Counted from the first letter of the stretch, positions 1 to 9,005 are shown. The stretch is DNA of 64,000 nucleotides from Desulfobacteraceae bacterium (GCA_014237395.1 JABZFP010000014.1:370334-434333); one strand, 5' to 3'. A program made the numbers and translations. Notes: generated from the sequence alone by a model not told the origin.

Positions 1-926
1 GCTTCAGCGTCATCTCCATCTCCTCGCCCACCCACATGAACTTCATCGTCAACGCCTCTACGACCAAAGTCCCCGGCCACATCGTCCACGACAGTGAGGA
101 TCTCTACCGCGTGATGGAACTGGCCTATCAAAAGGTAGCCGACCGGGTGGACGTTTCCGAATTCTACCTGACGGGCTACAGCCTGGGCGGCACCCAGGCG
201 GCCTTCCTGACCCGCCTGGACGAGGAACGGCAGGTCTTCAACTTCAAGAAGGTCCTGATGATCAACCCGTCCGTCAATCTGTTCAACTCCGTGGGCCTCA
301 TCGATCAGATGCTGGCCGACACGGTGGGGGACGAGCCCGGCGCCTTCAACAGCTACCTGGGGCGGGTGATTCGTAGTTTTGCAACGGCCTTCGACCGCAA
401 TGAGCCGCTTGATTTCAACGAGGACTTTCTCTACCGGGTCTACAAGAAGAAGATTCCCACCGAAACGGCTCTGGAAAGCCTGATCGGGTTTTCCTTCCGC
501 ATCTCCTCGAGCAACATGGTGTTTACCTCGGACGTCATGAGTGGCTACGGCCTGCTGGTCCCACCGGGCACGCCGCTCAAGCAGACCACGTCCCTGATCG
601 ACTACCTGGGGGCCTCTCTGCGGATCAGCTTTCAGGACTACTACGAGCGCTATTTTTACCCGTTTTACCACTCCCAGAGCCCTGCCCTGACCTCGGCGGA
701 ACTGAAGCAGCAGATGAGTCTGGAAAGTATCGCGCCCTATCTGCGCAAGGCAGAAAAGATCGCCATGATGACCAACGCGGACGACCTCATCCTGGCGCCG
801 GGGGAGATCGAGTTTTTGCGGACCACCTTTGGCGAGCGGGCGACCATCTGGCCTACCGGCGGGCACTGCGGCAACATGGAGCAAAAGGACGTCGTGGCTT
901 TCATGGTGAACTATTTCAAGGAATAA
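1..926 (+). CDS. alpha/beta hydrolase, 5' end outside window
   Basis: The frame is open from base 3 of the window, so the gene starts upstream; the first internal ATG is at base 36. Counting from that ATG, the nucleophile elbow GYSLGG lies near residues 47-52, a candidate catalytic Asp in NADDLIL near 249 and a candidate His in GGHCG near 277, which together give the Ser-Asp-His order of alpha/beta hydrolases. The substrate is unknown. It lies 12 bp before mlaA, in the same direction as a five-gene lipid-transport operon, so a role in envelope lipid turnover is a reasonable inference, not shown. Confidence 0.8.
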   Translation, partial: FSVISISSPTHMNFIVNASTTKVPGHIVHDSEDLYRVMELAYQKVADRVDVSEFYLTGYSLGGTQAAFLTRLDEERQVFNFKKVLMINPSVNLFNSVGLIDQMLADTVGDEPGAFNSYLGRVIRSFATAFDRNEPLDFNEDFLYRVYKKKIPTETALESLIGFSFRISSSNMVFTSDVMSGYGLLVPPGTPLKQTTSLIDYLGASLRISFQDYYERYFYPFYHSQSPALTSAELKQQMSLESIAPYLRKAEKIAMMTNADDLILAPGEIEFLRTTFGERATIWPTGGHCGNMEQKDVVAFMVNYFKE

Positions 927-938
927 AGGGAGACCCTC

Positions 939-1724
939 ATGCACTACCCCCTACACATAAAAGACTGGATGCGGATTGTTGTTGTCGCCGTCGTGCTGAC
1001 GGTGCTGGTGACGGGAGGCGGCGTGGCGGTGGCCCAGGAAGAGTCCGAGGCGCGTAAGTTCACCGAACCCACGGACCCCGGCTACGAAGCCCCCATTGCC
1101 AATTACGACCCCTGGGAAGGGTTCAACCGCAGCATGTACAAGTTCAATTACGGCTTCGACAAATACGTTTTTGTGCCCGTGGTCAAGGCCTATCAGTTCG
1201 TGCTGCCCAAGGTGGTCCGGACCGGCATCGCCAATTTTTTTGACAACCTCTACGAGATCGAAAACGTGTTCAACAATCTGTTGCAGGGCAATGCCGAAGG
1301 GACGGTGAATTCCACCGCCCGCATCGTGTTCAACACGACCATCGGGCTGGCCGGCATATTGGACCCGGCCACCCCGATGGGGTTTACGAAAATGGAAGAG
1401 GATTTCGGCCAGACCCTGGGCGTCTGGGGGGCGGGGCCGGGCCCCTATCTGGTGCTGCCGATTTTGGGCCCCTCCAGCGTGCGCGACGGCATCGGGACCG
1501 GGGTCGATGCCGCGGTGGGCACTGTCTGGGCGACGTTTGTGGTGGATGAGATTTACACCAATGCCAGTGATCGGGACAAGCTCTACTGGGGGATGACCGG
1601 TCTCTATTACATCAGCAAGCGCGCCGGCATCCCCTTTCGCTATTACGAGACCGGGTCCCCTTTCGAGTACGAGTACGTGCGTTACATCTACCTGAAATAC
1701 CGTCAAGTCGAGATCGAGAGGTGA
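939..1724 (+). CDS. mlaA: MlaA (VacJ)-family outer-membrane phospholipid protein
   Basis: 261 aa. The family removes mislocalised phospholipid from the outer leaflet of the outer membrane and hands it to the MlaFEDB importer. The MlaA core is clear: YDPWEGFNRSMYKFNYGFD near residues 53-71, then the amphipathic stretch through IANFFDNLYEIENVFNNLLQ and a C-terminal GMTGLYYISKR-like region. A hydrophobic N-terminal segment (about 12-32) ends in VAVAQ. There is no cysteine at the expected lipobox, so it may be cleaved by signal peptidase I, unlike E. coli MlaA, which is a lipoprotein. First gene of an operon with mlaE, mlaF, mlaD and an auxiliary lipoprotein. GGGAG precedes the start. Confidence 0.92.
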   Translation: MHYPLHIKDWMRIVVVAVVLTVLVTGGGVAVAQEESEARKFTEPTDPGYEAPIANYDPWEGFNRSMYKFNYGFDKYVFVPVVKAYQFVLPKVVRTGIANFFDNLYEIENVFNNLLQGNAEGTVNSTARIVFNTTIGLAGILDPATPMGFTKMEEDFGQTLGVWGAGPGPYLVLPILGPSSVRDGIGTGVDAAVGTVWATFVVDEIYTNASDRDKLYWGMTGLYYISKRAGIPFRYYETGSPFEYEYVRYIYLKYRQVEIER

Positions 1725-1761
1725 ATGAAAGGCAGACGATCATCCCGGAAAGGAAACCTCG

Positions 1762-2895
1762 ATGGCTGCAGCGGCTGAAATGACGGTGAAACAGGCATCG
1801 GCTGATAGGCTGCTGCTGGCGTTGTCCGGCAGCTGGAAGCTCGGTGAAGCGCTGCCTTCGACTGCCGACATCCAGAAAAGACTGGAAGCATCCGGCGGTA
1901 TCGAGGCCATTGCCTTCGATACACAGAAACTTGCCGGCTGGGACTCAGGACTGTTGACCTTCCTGCAGCGCCTGCGGCGGCTCTGTGAAGAAAACCGCAT
2001 CCGGATCGAGAGCGGCGGGCTGCCTGAGGGTGCCCGGCAATTGATGGCTCTGGCGGCGGCGGTGCCTGAAAAGAAGGACGCCCGCAGACCGGATAAGGAT
2101 AGGCATTTTCTGGCCATGGTGGGCGACGAAACGGCCGACTTCTTCGCTTCCACAGGCCGGCTGCTGGCCTTCATCGGGGAAGCGACCCTGGCCTTCGGAC
2201 GGCTGCTGCGCGGCCGGGCCGCCTTCCGGCGTACCGATCTGTTGCTGATCATAGAGTCCTGCGGCGGGCAGGCCCTGCCCATCGTGTCGCTGATCAGCTT
2301 CCTGGTGGGCCTTATCCTGGCCTTCGTGGGAGCCATTCAACTCCTGTTGTTCGGGGCTCAGATCTACGTGGCGGATCTGGTGGGCATCGCCATGGTGCGC
2401 CTGATGGCGGCGGTCATGACCGGCGTCGTCATGGCGGGGCGCACCGGGGGGGCTTTCGCCGCGCAGCTGGGCACCATGCAGGTCAACCAGGAAATCGACG
2501 CACTCAAGACGCTGGGTCTGTCACCCATGGAGTTCCTGGTGCTGCCGCGCATGCTGGCCTTGGCGTTGATGATGCCGCTTCTGTGCCTCTACGCCAACGT
2601 CATGGGCATTTTGGGTGGTCTCGTGGTCGGGGTGGGCATCTTGGATATCGGCATGGTCCAGTACTACCAGCGGACGATCGCCGCCGTGCGCCTCTGGGAT
2701 CTGGGAATCGGGCTTTTTAGCGGTGCCGTTTTCGGCGTGATCATCGCGCTGTCCGGCTGCATGCGGGGCATGGAGTGCGGCCGCAGCGCTTCGGCGGTGG
2801 GTGATGCCGCCACGTCGGCCGTGGTGACGGCCATCGTGGGCATGACGCTCTCTACGGCCGTCATCACTGTTATTTGCAACCTTTTAGGAATCTGA
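1762..2895 (+). CDS. mlaE: MlaE-type ABC permease with N-terminal STAS domain
   Basis: 377 aa, about 110 residues longer than E. coli MlaE. Residues 1-105 look like a STAS domain (MlaB-like: LLLALSGSWKLGEALP and the segment near DTQKLAGWDSGLLTFL), followed by a permease with five or six hydrophobic segments (about 175-375) and the conserved cytoplasmic region containing GRTGGAFAAQLGTM and EIDALKTLG. A fused MlaB-MlaE makes a separate mlaB unnecessary, and none is seen here. It forms the inner-membrane core of the phospholipid transporter with MlaF and MlaD. AAGGAAA lies before the ATG. Confidence 0.9.
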   Translation: MAAAAEMTVKQASADRLLLALSGSWKLGEALPSTADIQKRLEASGGIEAIAFDTQKLAGWDSGLLTFLQRLRRLCEENRIRIESGGLPEGARQLMALAAAVPEKKDARRPDKDRHFLAMVGDETADFFASTGRLLAFIGEATLAFGRLLRGRAAFRRTDLLLIIESCGGQALPIVSLISFLVGLILAFVGAIQLLLFGAQIYVADLVGIAMVRLMAAVMTGVVMAGRTGGAFAAQLGTMQVNQEIDALKTLGLSPMEFLVLPRMLALALMMPLLCLYANVMGILGGLVVGVGILDIGMVQYYQRTIAAVRLWDLGIGLFSGAVFGVIIALSGCMRGMECGRSASAVGDAATSAVVTAIVGMTLSTAVITVICNLLGI

Positions 2896-2934
2896 CCTCG
2901 CTCAGGAGGCAAGCGTATATCGGGATAACGCTCC

Positions 2935-3699
2935 ATGGTGGAACGCACCCCCCACATTACCGTCCAAAACCTGAACATGGCCTATGGCGATTTCGTCCTG
3001 ATGCGGGATCTGTCCTACACCGTCTATCGGGGCGACATTTTCATCATCATGGGCGGCAGCGGCTGCGGCAAGAGCACCATGATGAGTGTGCTGATCGGCC
3101 TAAAGAAGCCGGCGACCGGGCGGGTTCTCTATGGCGAGGTCGACTTCTGGGGGTCGCCTCCCGAAACCCGTGATCGGATTATCCGCCGGGCCGGTGTGAT
3201 GTACCAGAGCGGCGCCTTGTGGAGCTCCATGACGCTGGCTGAGAACGTGGCGCTGCCGCTGGAAACCTACAAGAATTTGACGGCGGCCGAAATCAAAGAG
3301 GTGGTCGAATTGAAGCTGGCGCTGGTGGGTCTGGCCGGGTTCGAGGAATTTTATCCTTCAGAAATCAGTGGCGGTATGCAGAAGCGGGCCGGCATCGCCC
3401 GGGCCATGGCCCTGGACCCGGAAATTCTTTTCTTCGACGAGCCTTCCGCCGGACTGGACCCGGTCAGCGCCCGCCGACTGGACGACATGATTCTGGAACT
3501 GCGTGACAGTCTCGGCACCACCATGATTGTGGTCACCCACGAACTGGCCAGCATTTTTGCGATCGGCAACAATTCCGTGTTTCTGGACGTGTCCAAGCGC
3601 ACCATGACGGCCACCGGGGACCCCAAGCAACTCCTGGCCGAAAGCCGGGATCCCGTCCTGCACGAGTTTCTGACGCGCGGCGAAGCGCTGCCGCAGTGA
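2935..3699 (+). CDS. mlaF: MlaF ABC transporter ATPase
   Basis: 254 aa. Walker A GGSGCGKST near residues 39-47, signature SGGMQKR near 144, Walker B ILFFDEPSAGLDP near 165, and the switch His in VVTHE near 200. The conserved ISGGMQKRAGIARAM form is typical of MlaF/TTG2 ATPases. It energises lipid transport through MlaE. The start has a weak ribosome site: the AGGAGG at 2904-2909 is 25 bp away, and an in-frame stop at 2926-2928 rules out a longer form, so translation may be coupled to or re-initiate from mlaE. Confidence 0.93.
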   Translation: MVERTPHITVQNLNMAYGDFVLMRDLSYTVYRGDIFIIMGGSGCGKSTMMSVLIGLKKPATGRVLYGEVDFWGSPPETRDRIIRRAGVMYQSGALWSSMTLAENVALPLETYKNLTAAEIKEVVELKLALVGLAGFEEFYPSEISGGMQKRAGIARAMALDPEILFFDEPSAGLDPVSARRLDDMILELRDSLGTTMIVVTHELASIFAIGNNSVFLDVSKRTMTATGDPKQLLAESRDPVLHEFLTRGEALPQ

Positions 3700-3711
3700 G
3701 GATGATCGAAA

Positions 3712-4731
3712 ATGGCAAAGCAGGCAAATCGGATGATGATCGGCGGATTCGTTGTCGCCGCAGTGTTTCTGCTGGCGGCCAGTATCGTGGTCTTCGGTTC
3801 GGGGAAGTTCTTTAAAAAAACCGACCTTTACGTGATGTACTTCGAGGATTCCGTCAAGGGGCTTTCCGTCGGCTCGCCGGTGTTGTTCCGGGGGGTCCCC
3901 ATCGGGGCCGTGAAGAGCCTTATCCTTCGAACCGACCCCGAGAAAAGAAAGACGGAAATTCCCATCATTATCGAAGTCGAACCGGGCCAGTTTGAAGTGG
4001 TGGGCGGTAAGAAAATTTTTACCGACTATGCGGAGGTGCTCCAAAAACTTGTCGACCAGGGATTGCGGGCCGTCTTGTCCCTGCAGAGCATGATAACCGG
4101 TCAGCTGTCGATCGAGCTGGAATTTCATCCCAGCACGCCTGTCAACTTGCATAAAACGGACTTGCCCTATCCCCAGGTCCCCACGATTCCCTCCACCACC
4201 CATCGGCTGGTCCAGGCACTTCAACGTCTCGATTTGGAAGGCATTGAAAAGAATTTGGAAAACACGCTGCATGGGATCGCCCTCCTGGTCAACAATCCGA
4301 ACTGGAACGCCAGCCTCGAGGAATTAAAAGGCCTCATGGCCGATGCCCGTCGCCTGGTGCGCAACCTGGACAGCCGCACCGGCGCGTTGTCGGGGGACCT
4401 CGAGGGCGCTATCAGCGATGCCCGCAGTCTGATCAACAACGTCGATCATCAGGTAGCACCCATGGCCGCCAACGTGAACCGCACGGTGGAGGATTTCGGG
4501 CAACTGGCCCGCAACGCCGATCAGCAGCTCACATCGCTCGGCGGCAGTCTGGAGCAAACCCTGACGGCGGCCCGGGGCGTGGTATCGGACGAGGCGCCAT
4601 TGATAGTGACCCTGGAAAAGTCATTGCAGGAAATCACACAGATGGCGCGTGCGTTCCGGGAGTTGGCCGCTTACCTGGAACGGCATCCCGAGGCCCTTAT
4701 ACAGGGCAAGAGCGGCTCCGGAGGGAACTGA
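3712..4731 (+). CDS. mlaD: MlaD/PqiB-like MCE-domain substrate-binding protein
   Basis: 339 aa. One N-terminal transmembrane helix (about residues 8-30) is followed by a single MCE domain (about 36-140: GLSVGSPVLFRGVPIGAVKS and TGQLSIELEF). The C-terminal half is long, alpha-helical and rich in Asn/Leu, ending at GGN, which in this family forms a helical barrel or needle that contacts lipid and the periplasm. Longer than E. coli MlaD (183 aa). The gene begins 12 bp after mlaF and ends 1 bp before the next start codon. Confidence 0.9.
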   Translation: MAKQANRMMIGGFVVAAVFLLAASIVVFGSGKFFKKTDLYVMYFEDSVKGLSVGSPVLFRGVPIGAVKSLILRTDPEKRKTEIPIIIEVEPGQFEVVGGKKIFTDYAEVLQKLVDQGLRAVLSLQSMITGQLSIELEFHPSTPVNLHKTDLPYPQVPTIPSTTHRLVQALQRLDLEGIEKNLENTLHGIALLVNNPNWNASLEELKGLMADARRLVRNLDSRTGALSGDLEGAISDARSLINNVDHQVAPMAANVNRTVEDFGQLARNADQQLTSLGGSLEQTLTAARGVVSDEAPLIVTLEKSLQEITQMARAFRELAAYLERHPEALIQGKSGSGGN

Positions 4732-4732
4732 T

Positions 4733-5377
4733 ATGAAGGCAACGGCATTCTACCGGTTTTGGTGGGTTGGGGCATTGGTCGGCACAATTCTTTGCGTGGG
4801 GTGCTTCGGCAAAAGTCAATCGTCGCGCTTTTACGCCCTTTCGGCCATGGAGCATACCGCGGCCGGCTCGTTGTCGGACAGCCCGGCGCGCGATGCCGCC
4901 ATCGGGATTGGGCCCATTAAGATTGCCGATTATCTCGATCGCTCCAAGATCGTCACCCGCACCGGCGACAACCGCCTTGAACTGGCCGAATACGACCAAT
5001 GGGCCGGTTCTTTCGAAGACAACCTGACCCAGGTGATGGCCGACAACATCGGCTTCATGGTGCCGACGGAACGAATCTCCCTGTACCCCTGGCCTACGTC
5101 CCTGCCGATCGATTACCAGGTGGTGCTGGATATCGTACGCTGCGACGGGCGGCAAAACGAGGACATACTGCTGGTGGCGCGTTGGCGGGTCCTGAAGGGG
5201 GAGGGAAAAGAGATCCTGGCGGTCAGGCGTTCCAATATTACCGAACCGGTGGACGGCCCCGGCTACGAGGCCCTGGTGGCAGCCCAGAGTCGGGCCCTGG
5301 CAGCGCTCAGCCGGGAGATTGTGAAGACGATTCACGCGGCTAGCCGGGAATCTTCACCCTTAAAGTCGGGCGGCTGA
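4733..5377 (+). CDS. ABC-type transport auxiliary lipoprotein (PqiC/DUF330-like)
   Basis: 214 aa from the ATG at 4733, chosen because it directly follows mlaD with GGAGGG upstream. The N-terminus is a lipoprotein-type signal with a hydrophobic stretch ending ILCVGC; the -3 Cys makes the lipobox non-standard. SRFYALSAM near residue 30 matches the family hallmark RFYxLs of ABC-associated auxiliary lipoproteins, followed by the IGIGPIKIADYLDR segment typical of the fold. Such proteins pair with MCE-domain transporters in the outer membrane. Last gene of the mla operon. Confidence 0.82.
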   Translation: MKATAFYRFWWVGALVGTILCVGCFGKSQSSRFYALSAMEHTAAGSLSDSPARDAAIGIGPIKIADYLDRSKIVTRTGDNRLELAEYDQWAGSFEDNLTQVMADNIGFMVPTERISLYPWPTSLPIDYQVVLDIVRCDGRQNEDILLVARWRVLKGEGKEILAVRRSNITEPVDGPGYEALVAAQSRALAALSREIVKTIHAASRESSPLKSGG

Positions 5378-5426
5378 ACTTCTGCAGCATGACCTTAGGA
5401 GAACTCCGTGAGCGCTTGAAATCTAT

Positions 5427-5671
5427 AAACCGCCTTCCGCCCCCAAGGTTATGTCGTCATCAACGGAACGATCGTGGTGAAGGACAGCAAGGTGCTTCGC
5501 GTGAAACCGGGACAGCAGATTCGCTTTCCGGTCGAGCCCAAAGGCAAATTCAAGCCGATCGAAGTGGGCGGCTGGCTGAACAAATACACCATCGGTCTGA
5601 ACCCCGATCTGGCAAAGATCCACTTGCATGACGACACTGGCGCAGGGTCGAAGTTGCACAAAAGCGAATGA
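5427..5671 (+). pseudogene. remnant: C-terminal tail of an amidohydrolase
   Basis: After an in-frame stop at 5426-5428, the frame reads through VVINGTIVVKDSKVL, KPGQQIRFPVEPKGKFKPI and GGWLNKYT. This lines up with the last 75 residues or so of the intact amidohydrolase at 7028-8719 (VIVNGTIVMKDQEPL, NPGQPIRFEPVKSKFEPL, EGWAKTFY). Only the tail survives and no start remains. It shows that at least one more paralogue once stood here, upstream of the beta-lactamase-like gene. Confidence 0.75.
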
Positions 5672-5685
5672 ACACTGCAAAGCGT

Positions 5686-5720
5686 ATCTTTTTTCCAGGC
5701 CGATAGGAGCAACGAAATGA
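5686..5720 (+). repeat. copy 1 of amidohydrolase leader (imperfect direct repeat)
   Basis: The segment from atctttt through the ribosome site to cgaaatga closely resembles 6999-7031, the leader and start codon of the intact amidohydrolase. Here the start (ATG at 5717) leads only to a six-codon frame, M-S-F-C-L-L-stop. The two copies flank the low-GC beta-lactamase-like gene. Confidence 0.5.
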
Positions 5721-5780
5721 GTTTTTGTCTGCTTTAGGCACTCAAATTTGATTAACGCAATTATTCAAAGGTGAAGTTCC

Positions 5781-6785
5781 ATGAAACGAAACATAGCACT
5801 ATTTTTTATTGTAATGGTCTCGTCATTAGTGGCAGTTCAACCGGCATTTGCTGAGGAACATAATTATCCAGATATTTCTCGGAAGATTGAGAAACTTTCC
5901 CAGGGGCTAGCTGGCCGCGTCGGCGTGGCTGCACAGGAAATTGGCTCAGGGGTGAGTCTCACAATAAACGGCGATGAAACGTTTGTTATGGCGAGTACAT
6001 ATAAAGTGGCGATTGCAGTCACCTTGCTGGACCTTGTCGATAAAGGCCAGCTTAAACTTACGGATTTAATTGACCTCCCACCAGAAATGATGGTCGCAGG
6101 CAACAATGCGATCGCTGAGAGCTACATTCATCCGGGTATAAAGCTTTCTGTAGCAAATTTGATTGAAGTAATGATAACGGAAAGTGACAATACGGCGACG
6201 GACGTCAGTCTAAAGCTAGCGGGAGGTCCGCAAGCCGTAACGAAGAAGTTGCGTAGCATTGGGATTACAGAGCAACGAGTTGATCGGTATTGTAGCGAAC
6301 TTTTAAAGGACTTCTATGGTTTACAGGACAAGACCTCGGTCTCTCCATCCGTAATTGCAGAGGCAATTGCCAAAGACCCAACGCTTCTAGTGCAGATGAC
6401 TACGCCAAATATTGAATTCGAAAAGGACCCTCGTGACCAATCAACACCTAAAGCAATGTTGGAATTGCTTCTGGCTATCGACAGCGGAAAGGTGTTGAGT
6501 GAGAAAAGCCGCGCCTTCCTGCTTGCTACAATGTCCCGCACATACACAGGTAAAGATAGGTTGAGAGGCCTTCTGCCAAAAGGAACACCGGTTGCCCACA
6601 AAACAGGCACTATTGGCGGTGTCGCTAATGACGTGGGTTTCATAACGCTACCAGATGGCCGACGTTTTGCGATAGTGGTATACACCAAGAGCAGTACGAC
6701 GCCCGTAGCTGATCAGGATCGAGCCATTGCGGAAATTAGCCGGACTCTCTACGACTTTTATTATTTAACGGCTCAAGACAAATAA
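5781..6785 (+). CDS. class A beta-lactamase-like serine hydrolase, Glu166 position is Cys
   Basis: 334 aa with a signal peptide cut after AFAEE-type residues near 25. Class A motifs are clear: S-T-Y-K (Ser70-Lys73 equivalent, near residues 73-76), SDN near 134-136, DPRDQSTP near 213 and K-T-G near 275. In the omega loop, where class A enzymes have R-W-E-P-E-L, this protein has R-Y-C-S-E-L, so the general base Glu166 appears replaced by Cys, and the loop carries an extra 35 or so residues. Deacylation may therefore be poor, or the true substrate may be another acyl/peptide bond. Base composition is visibly more AT-rich than its neighbours, suggesting transfer. AAAGGTGAAG precedes the ATG. Confidence 0.82.
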   Translation: MKRNIALFFIVMVSSLVAVQPAFAEEHNYPDISRKIEKLSQGLAGRVGVAAQEIGSGVSLTINGDETFVMASTYKVAIAVTLLDLVDKGQLKLTDLIDLPPEMMVAGNNAIAESYIHPGIKLSVANLIEVMITESDNTATDVSLKLAGGPQAVTKKLRSIGITEQRVDRYCSELLKDFYGLQDKTSVSPSVIAEAIAKDPTLLVQMTTPNIEFEKDPRDQSTPKAMLELLLAIDSGKVLSEKSRAFLLATMSRTYTGKDRLRGLLPKGTPVAHKTGTIGGVANDVGFITLPDGRRFAIVVYTKSSTTPVADQDRAIAEISRTLYDFYYLTAQDK

Positions 6786-6998
6786 CCTTTTTCATGCCTA
6801 TATAAATAGTTGCAGCGGACGATGAATCGATATCCGGTGTTTGACCACTCTCCCGGATATCTGCGAGCTGCGGCGAAGCATTTAGGCGGAGAATAAAAAA
6901 TAAATAATTAATTCCACTCGGATTTGATTTGTTTTGAAATAAAGGACGGCAAAAGCTGCAAGAACACCGTTCTGAAAACTGAGTAAGAACTTTACTAA

Positions 6999-7031
6999 AT
7001 CTTTTCAAGCCTAATTGGAGGGACGAAATGA
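6999..7031 (+). repeat. copy 2 of amidohydrolase leader (imperfect direct repeat)
   Basis: Leader, GGAGGG ribosome site and start codon of the amidohydrolase at 7028; imperfect direct repeat of 5686-5720. Confidence 0.5.
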
Positions 7032-8719
7032 AACAACTGAGAGTGCTTTGCGGCTTGTTGGCACTCAGCCTGATGGTGGTCATGCCGGCAGCGGCTGCCG
7101 ATTATGACCTGGTTATCAACAATGGCCGGGTCATGGACCCGGAAACCAAGTATGACGGCGTAGCCAACGTGGGTGTCAAGGACGGTAAGATCGCCGTCAT
7201 CACCAAAGACAAGATTACAGGCAAGGAGACCATCGACGCCAAAGGGTTGGTGGTCGCACCTGGATTTATCGATGGCCACCAACATTGTATTGAGCCCTAT
7301 CAATACCGGTTGATGCTGCGCGACGGTCGTACGACGCTTCTGGACACAGAGATCGGCGCTCACGGTCCAAAGCTGGGCGAGTGGTACAAACGGCGTGAAG
7401 GAAAAGCACCGGTGAATTTTGGTGTGGCGGTGGCTCACGAATTTGCACGGGCAGAGGTCTTGGACGGCTTTACCGATTGGAAACATTTATACACTCCCGA
7501 CGCGGAGAAAACCCGCTCCACAAAGGTCAAGATAGACGGCAAAGAAACCATTAAGGAGGGTTGGTCAAAGACCCGGCCCAATCTGGAGCAGGGAAACCAG
7601 ATCCTTTCCCTGATTGACGAAGGCTTAGCGCAGGGAGGCCTTGGCATTGGTTCTACCGTTGGCTACATGCGCGCGGGGGTCTCGGCCCGCGAGATATTTG
7701 AGCTGCAAAAGCTGGGCGGGCGATACGGCCGTTTTATCGCAATGCATTTCCGCTATACGCCCGGTGATGATACCACCGAAGTCAACGGTATCCAGGAGAT
7801 GCTCGCAAACGCGGCGGCATTAGGGACGCCGGCCATCGCCTCCCATTTCAATAATCCGGGATACAATATGGTGCATGAGCTTATGGTGCGGATGCGGGAA
7901 CGGGGTTATAACGTCTGGGGTGAAATCTATCCATACGCCGCAGGCTCTACGGCTTTGAATGCCGTATTTCTCGAGCCGGAAGTCTGGGTACAGGCCCTGG
8001 GCAACAAATACGAAGAGACGATTCAGGATGTCGCCACCGGCGAATTCTACACCCAGAAATCGCGTGAGGAGATGCTCAAAAAGGAACCCGCACGTCTCGT
8101 GCTTGTCTACAAGAGCCCCGAATCGGCGATTGTTGACTGGCTTAAAATGCCCGGCGTGGCTATTGGTAGCGACGGCATGCCAATGATCCCAAGCGATAAC
8201 CTAACCTGGGACACTCCCTTCGAAGATCTGCCCAACACCCATCCGCGGACTTCCGGGTCTTTTGGCACAGTGCTTCGCCTCGCCAGAGAAAACAATATTC
8301 CGCTGATGCAGGCCGTATCCATGACCAGTTACAATTATGCCAAGCCTCTGGGCGATATGGGCTTAAAAGCCATGCAGGTACGCGGCCGTATGCAGAAAGG
8401 CATGGTGGCCGACATCACGATGTTCGATCCTGAAACGGTAAGGGACAATGCGACCTACGCCAAAGGGACGCTGCCATCCACAGGAATTAAGCATGTGATT
8501 GTTAACGGGACAATTGTCATGAAAGACCAGGAACCTCTGAAAGGGGTGAATCCCGGACAACCGATCCGCTTCGAGCCGGTCAAGAGCAAGTTCGAGCCGC
8601 TCACCAAAGAGGGATGGGCGAAAACCTTCTATGCCTCCCCCATCGATTCCGGAGGTGGGATTCCTGGTTCACAGCCGAACATGATAGAAAGTCCCCTCGA
8701 ACAGGTTGGAATGCATTAA
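7028..8719 (+). CDS. exported amidohydrolase, N-acyl-D-amino-acid deacylase-like
   Basis: 563 aa with a signal peptide (cleavage near VMPAAAADYDL, residue 24). The fold is metal-dependent amidohydrolase: DYDLVINNGRVMDPETKYDG start, metal-binding GFIDGHQH near residues 79-86 (HxH), later YPYAAGSTALNA, and the metal Asp in IGSDGMPM near 382, ending with the small beta-sandwich VIVNGTIVMKDQ. This is the layout of D-aminoacylases/dihydroorotase-like enzymes acting on N-acyl or N-carbamoyl D-amino acids; the exact substrate cannot be read. It lies in a set with an aminopeptidase and a DcuC carrier, which suggests scavenging of peptides or acylated amino acids. Confidence 0.85.
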   Translation: MKQLRVLCGLLALSLMVVMPAAAADYDLVINNGRVMDPETKYDGVANVGVKDGKIAVITKDKITGKETIDAKGLVVAPGFIDGHQHCIEPYQYRLMLRDGRTTLLDTEIGAHGPKLGEWYKRREGKAPVNFGVAVAHEFARAEVLDGFTDWKHLYTPDAEKTRSTKVKIDGKETIKEGWSKTRPNLEQGNQILSLIDEGLAQGGLGIGSTVGYMRAGVSAREIFELQKLGGRYGRFIAMHFRYTPGDDTTEVNGIQEMLANAAALGTPAIASHFNNPGYNMVHELMVRMRERGYNVWGEIYPYAAGSTALNAVFLEPEVWVQALGNKYEETIQDVATGEFYTQKSREEMLKKEPARLVLVYKSPESAIVDWLKMPGVAIGSDGMPMIPSDNLTWDTPFEDLPNTHPRTSGSFGTVLRLARENNIPLMQAVSMTSYNYAKPLGDMGLKAMQVRGRMQKGMVADITMFDPETVRDNATYAKGTLPSTGIKHVIVNGTIVMKDQEPLKGVNPGQPIRFEPVKSKFEPLTKEGWAKTFYASPIDSGGGIPGSQPNMIESPLEQVGMH

Positions 8720-8823
8720 ATACAATAATATCAACATCTGACAAATTATGACAGTATGGCCGTTTGCCGGTTCTCGCGAATTGAGGCCGGCAAATGGTAG
8801 ACCCCTTACTACTGGAGGCACAT

Positions 8824-9005
8824 ATGCGAATGAAAAGATAGACAGTGCTGCTTCTTTTGCTGCCTCTGATATTCGGAACGAACGGGTGTGCTGTTCAGGC
8901 GAAAATTGTCCAGCATCGTCTTGGGAGTTAAATAACACCATTCGCGAAACGCATAACGAGCAGCAGCTGAACGTTTTACGCCTCCGATATGACGAAAATC
9001 CATCG
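8824..9005 (+). pseudogene. broken lipoprotein gene remnant
   Basis: A good ribosome site (actggagg) precedes ATG at 8824. The frame reads M-R-M-K-R, then TAG at 8839, then a lipoprotein signal (LLLLLPLIFGTNGC) up to TAA at 8929. The next frame continues with NTIRETHNEQQLNVLRLRYD, resembling from memory a proteobacterial lipoprotein family whose N-terminus has EQ..LN.VRLRY shortly after the lipid Cys. An early stop plus a frameshift and loss of everything downstream make this a remnant. Confidence 0.5.
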
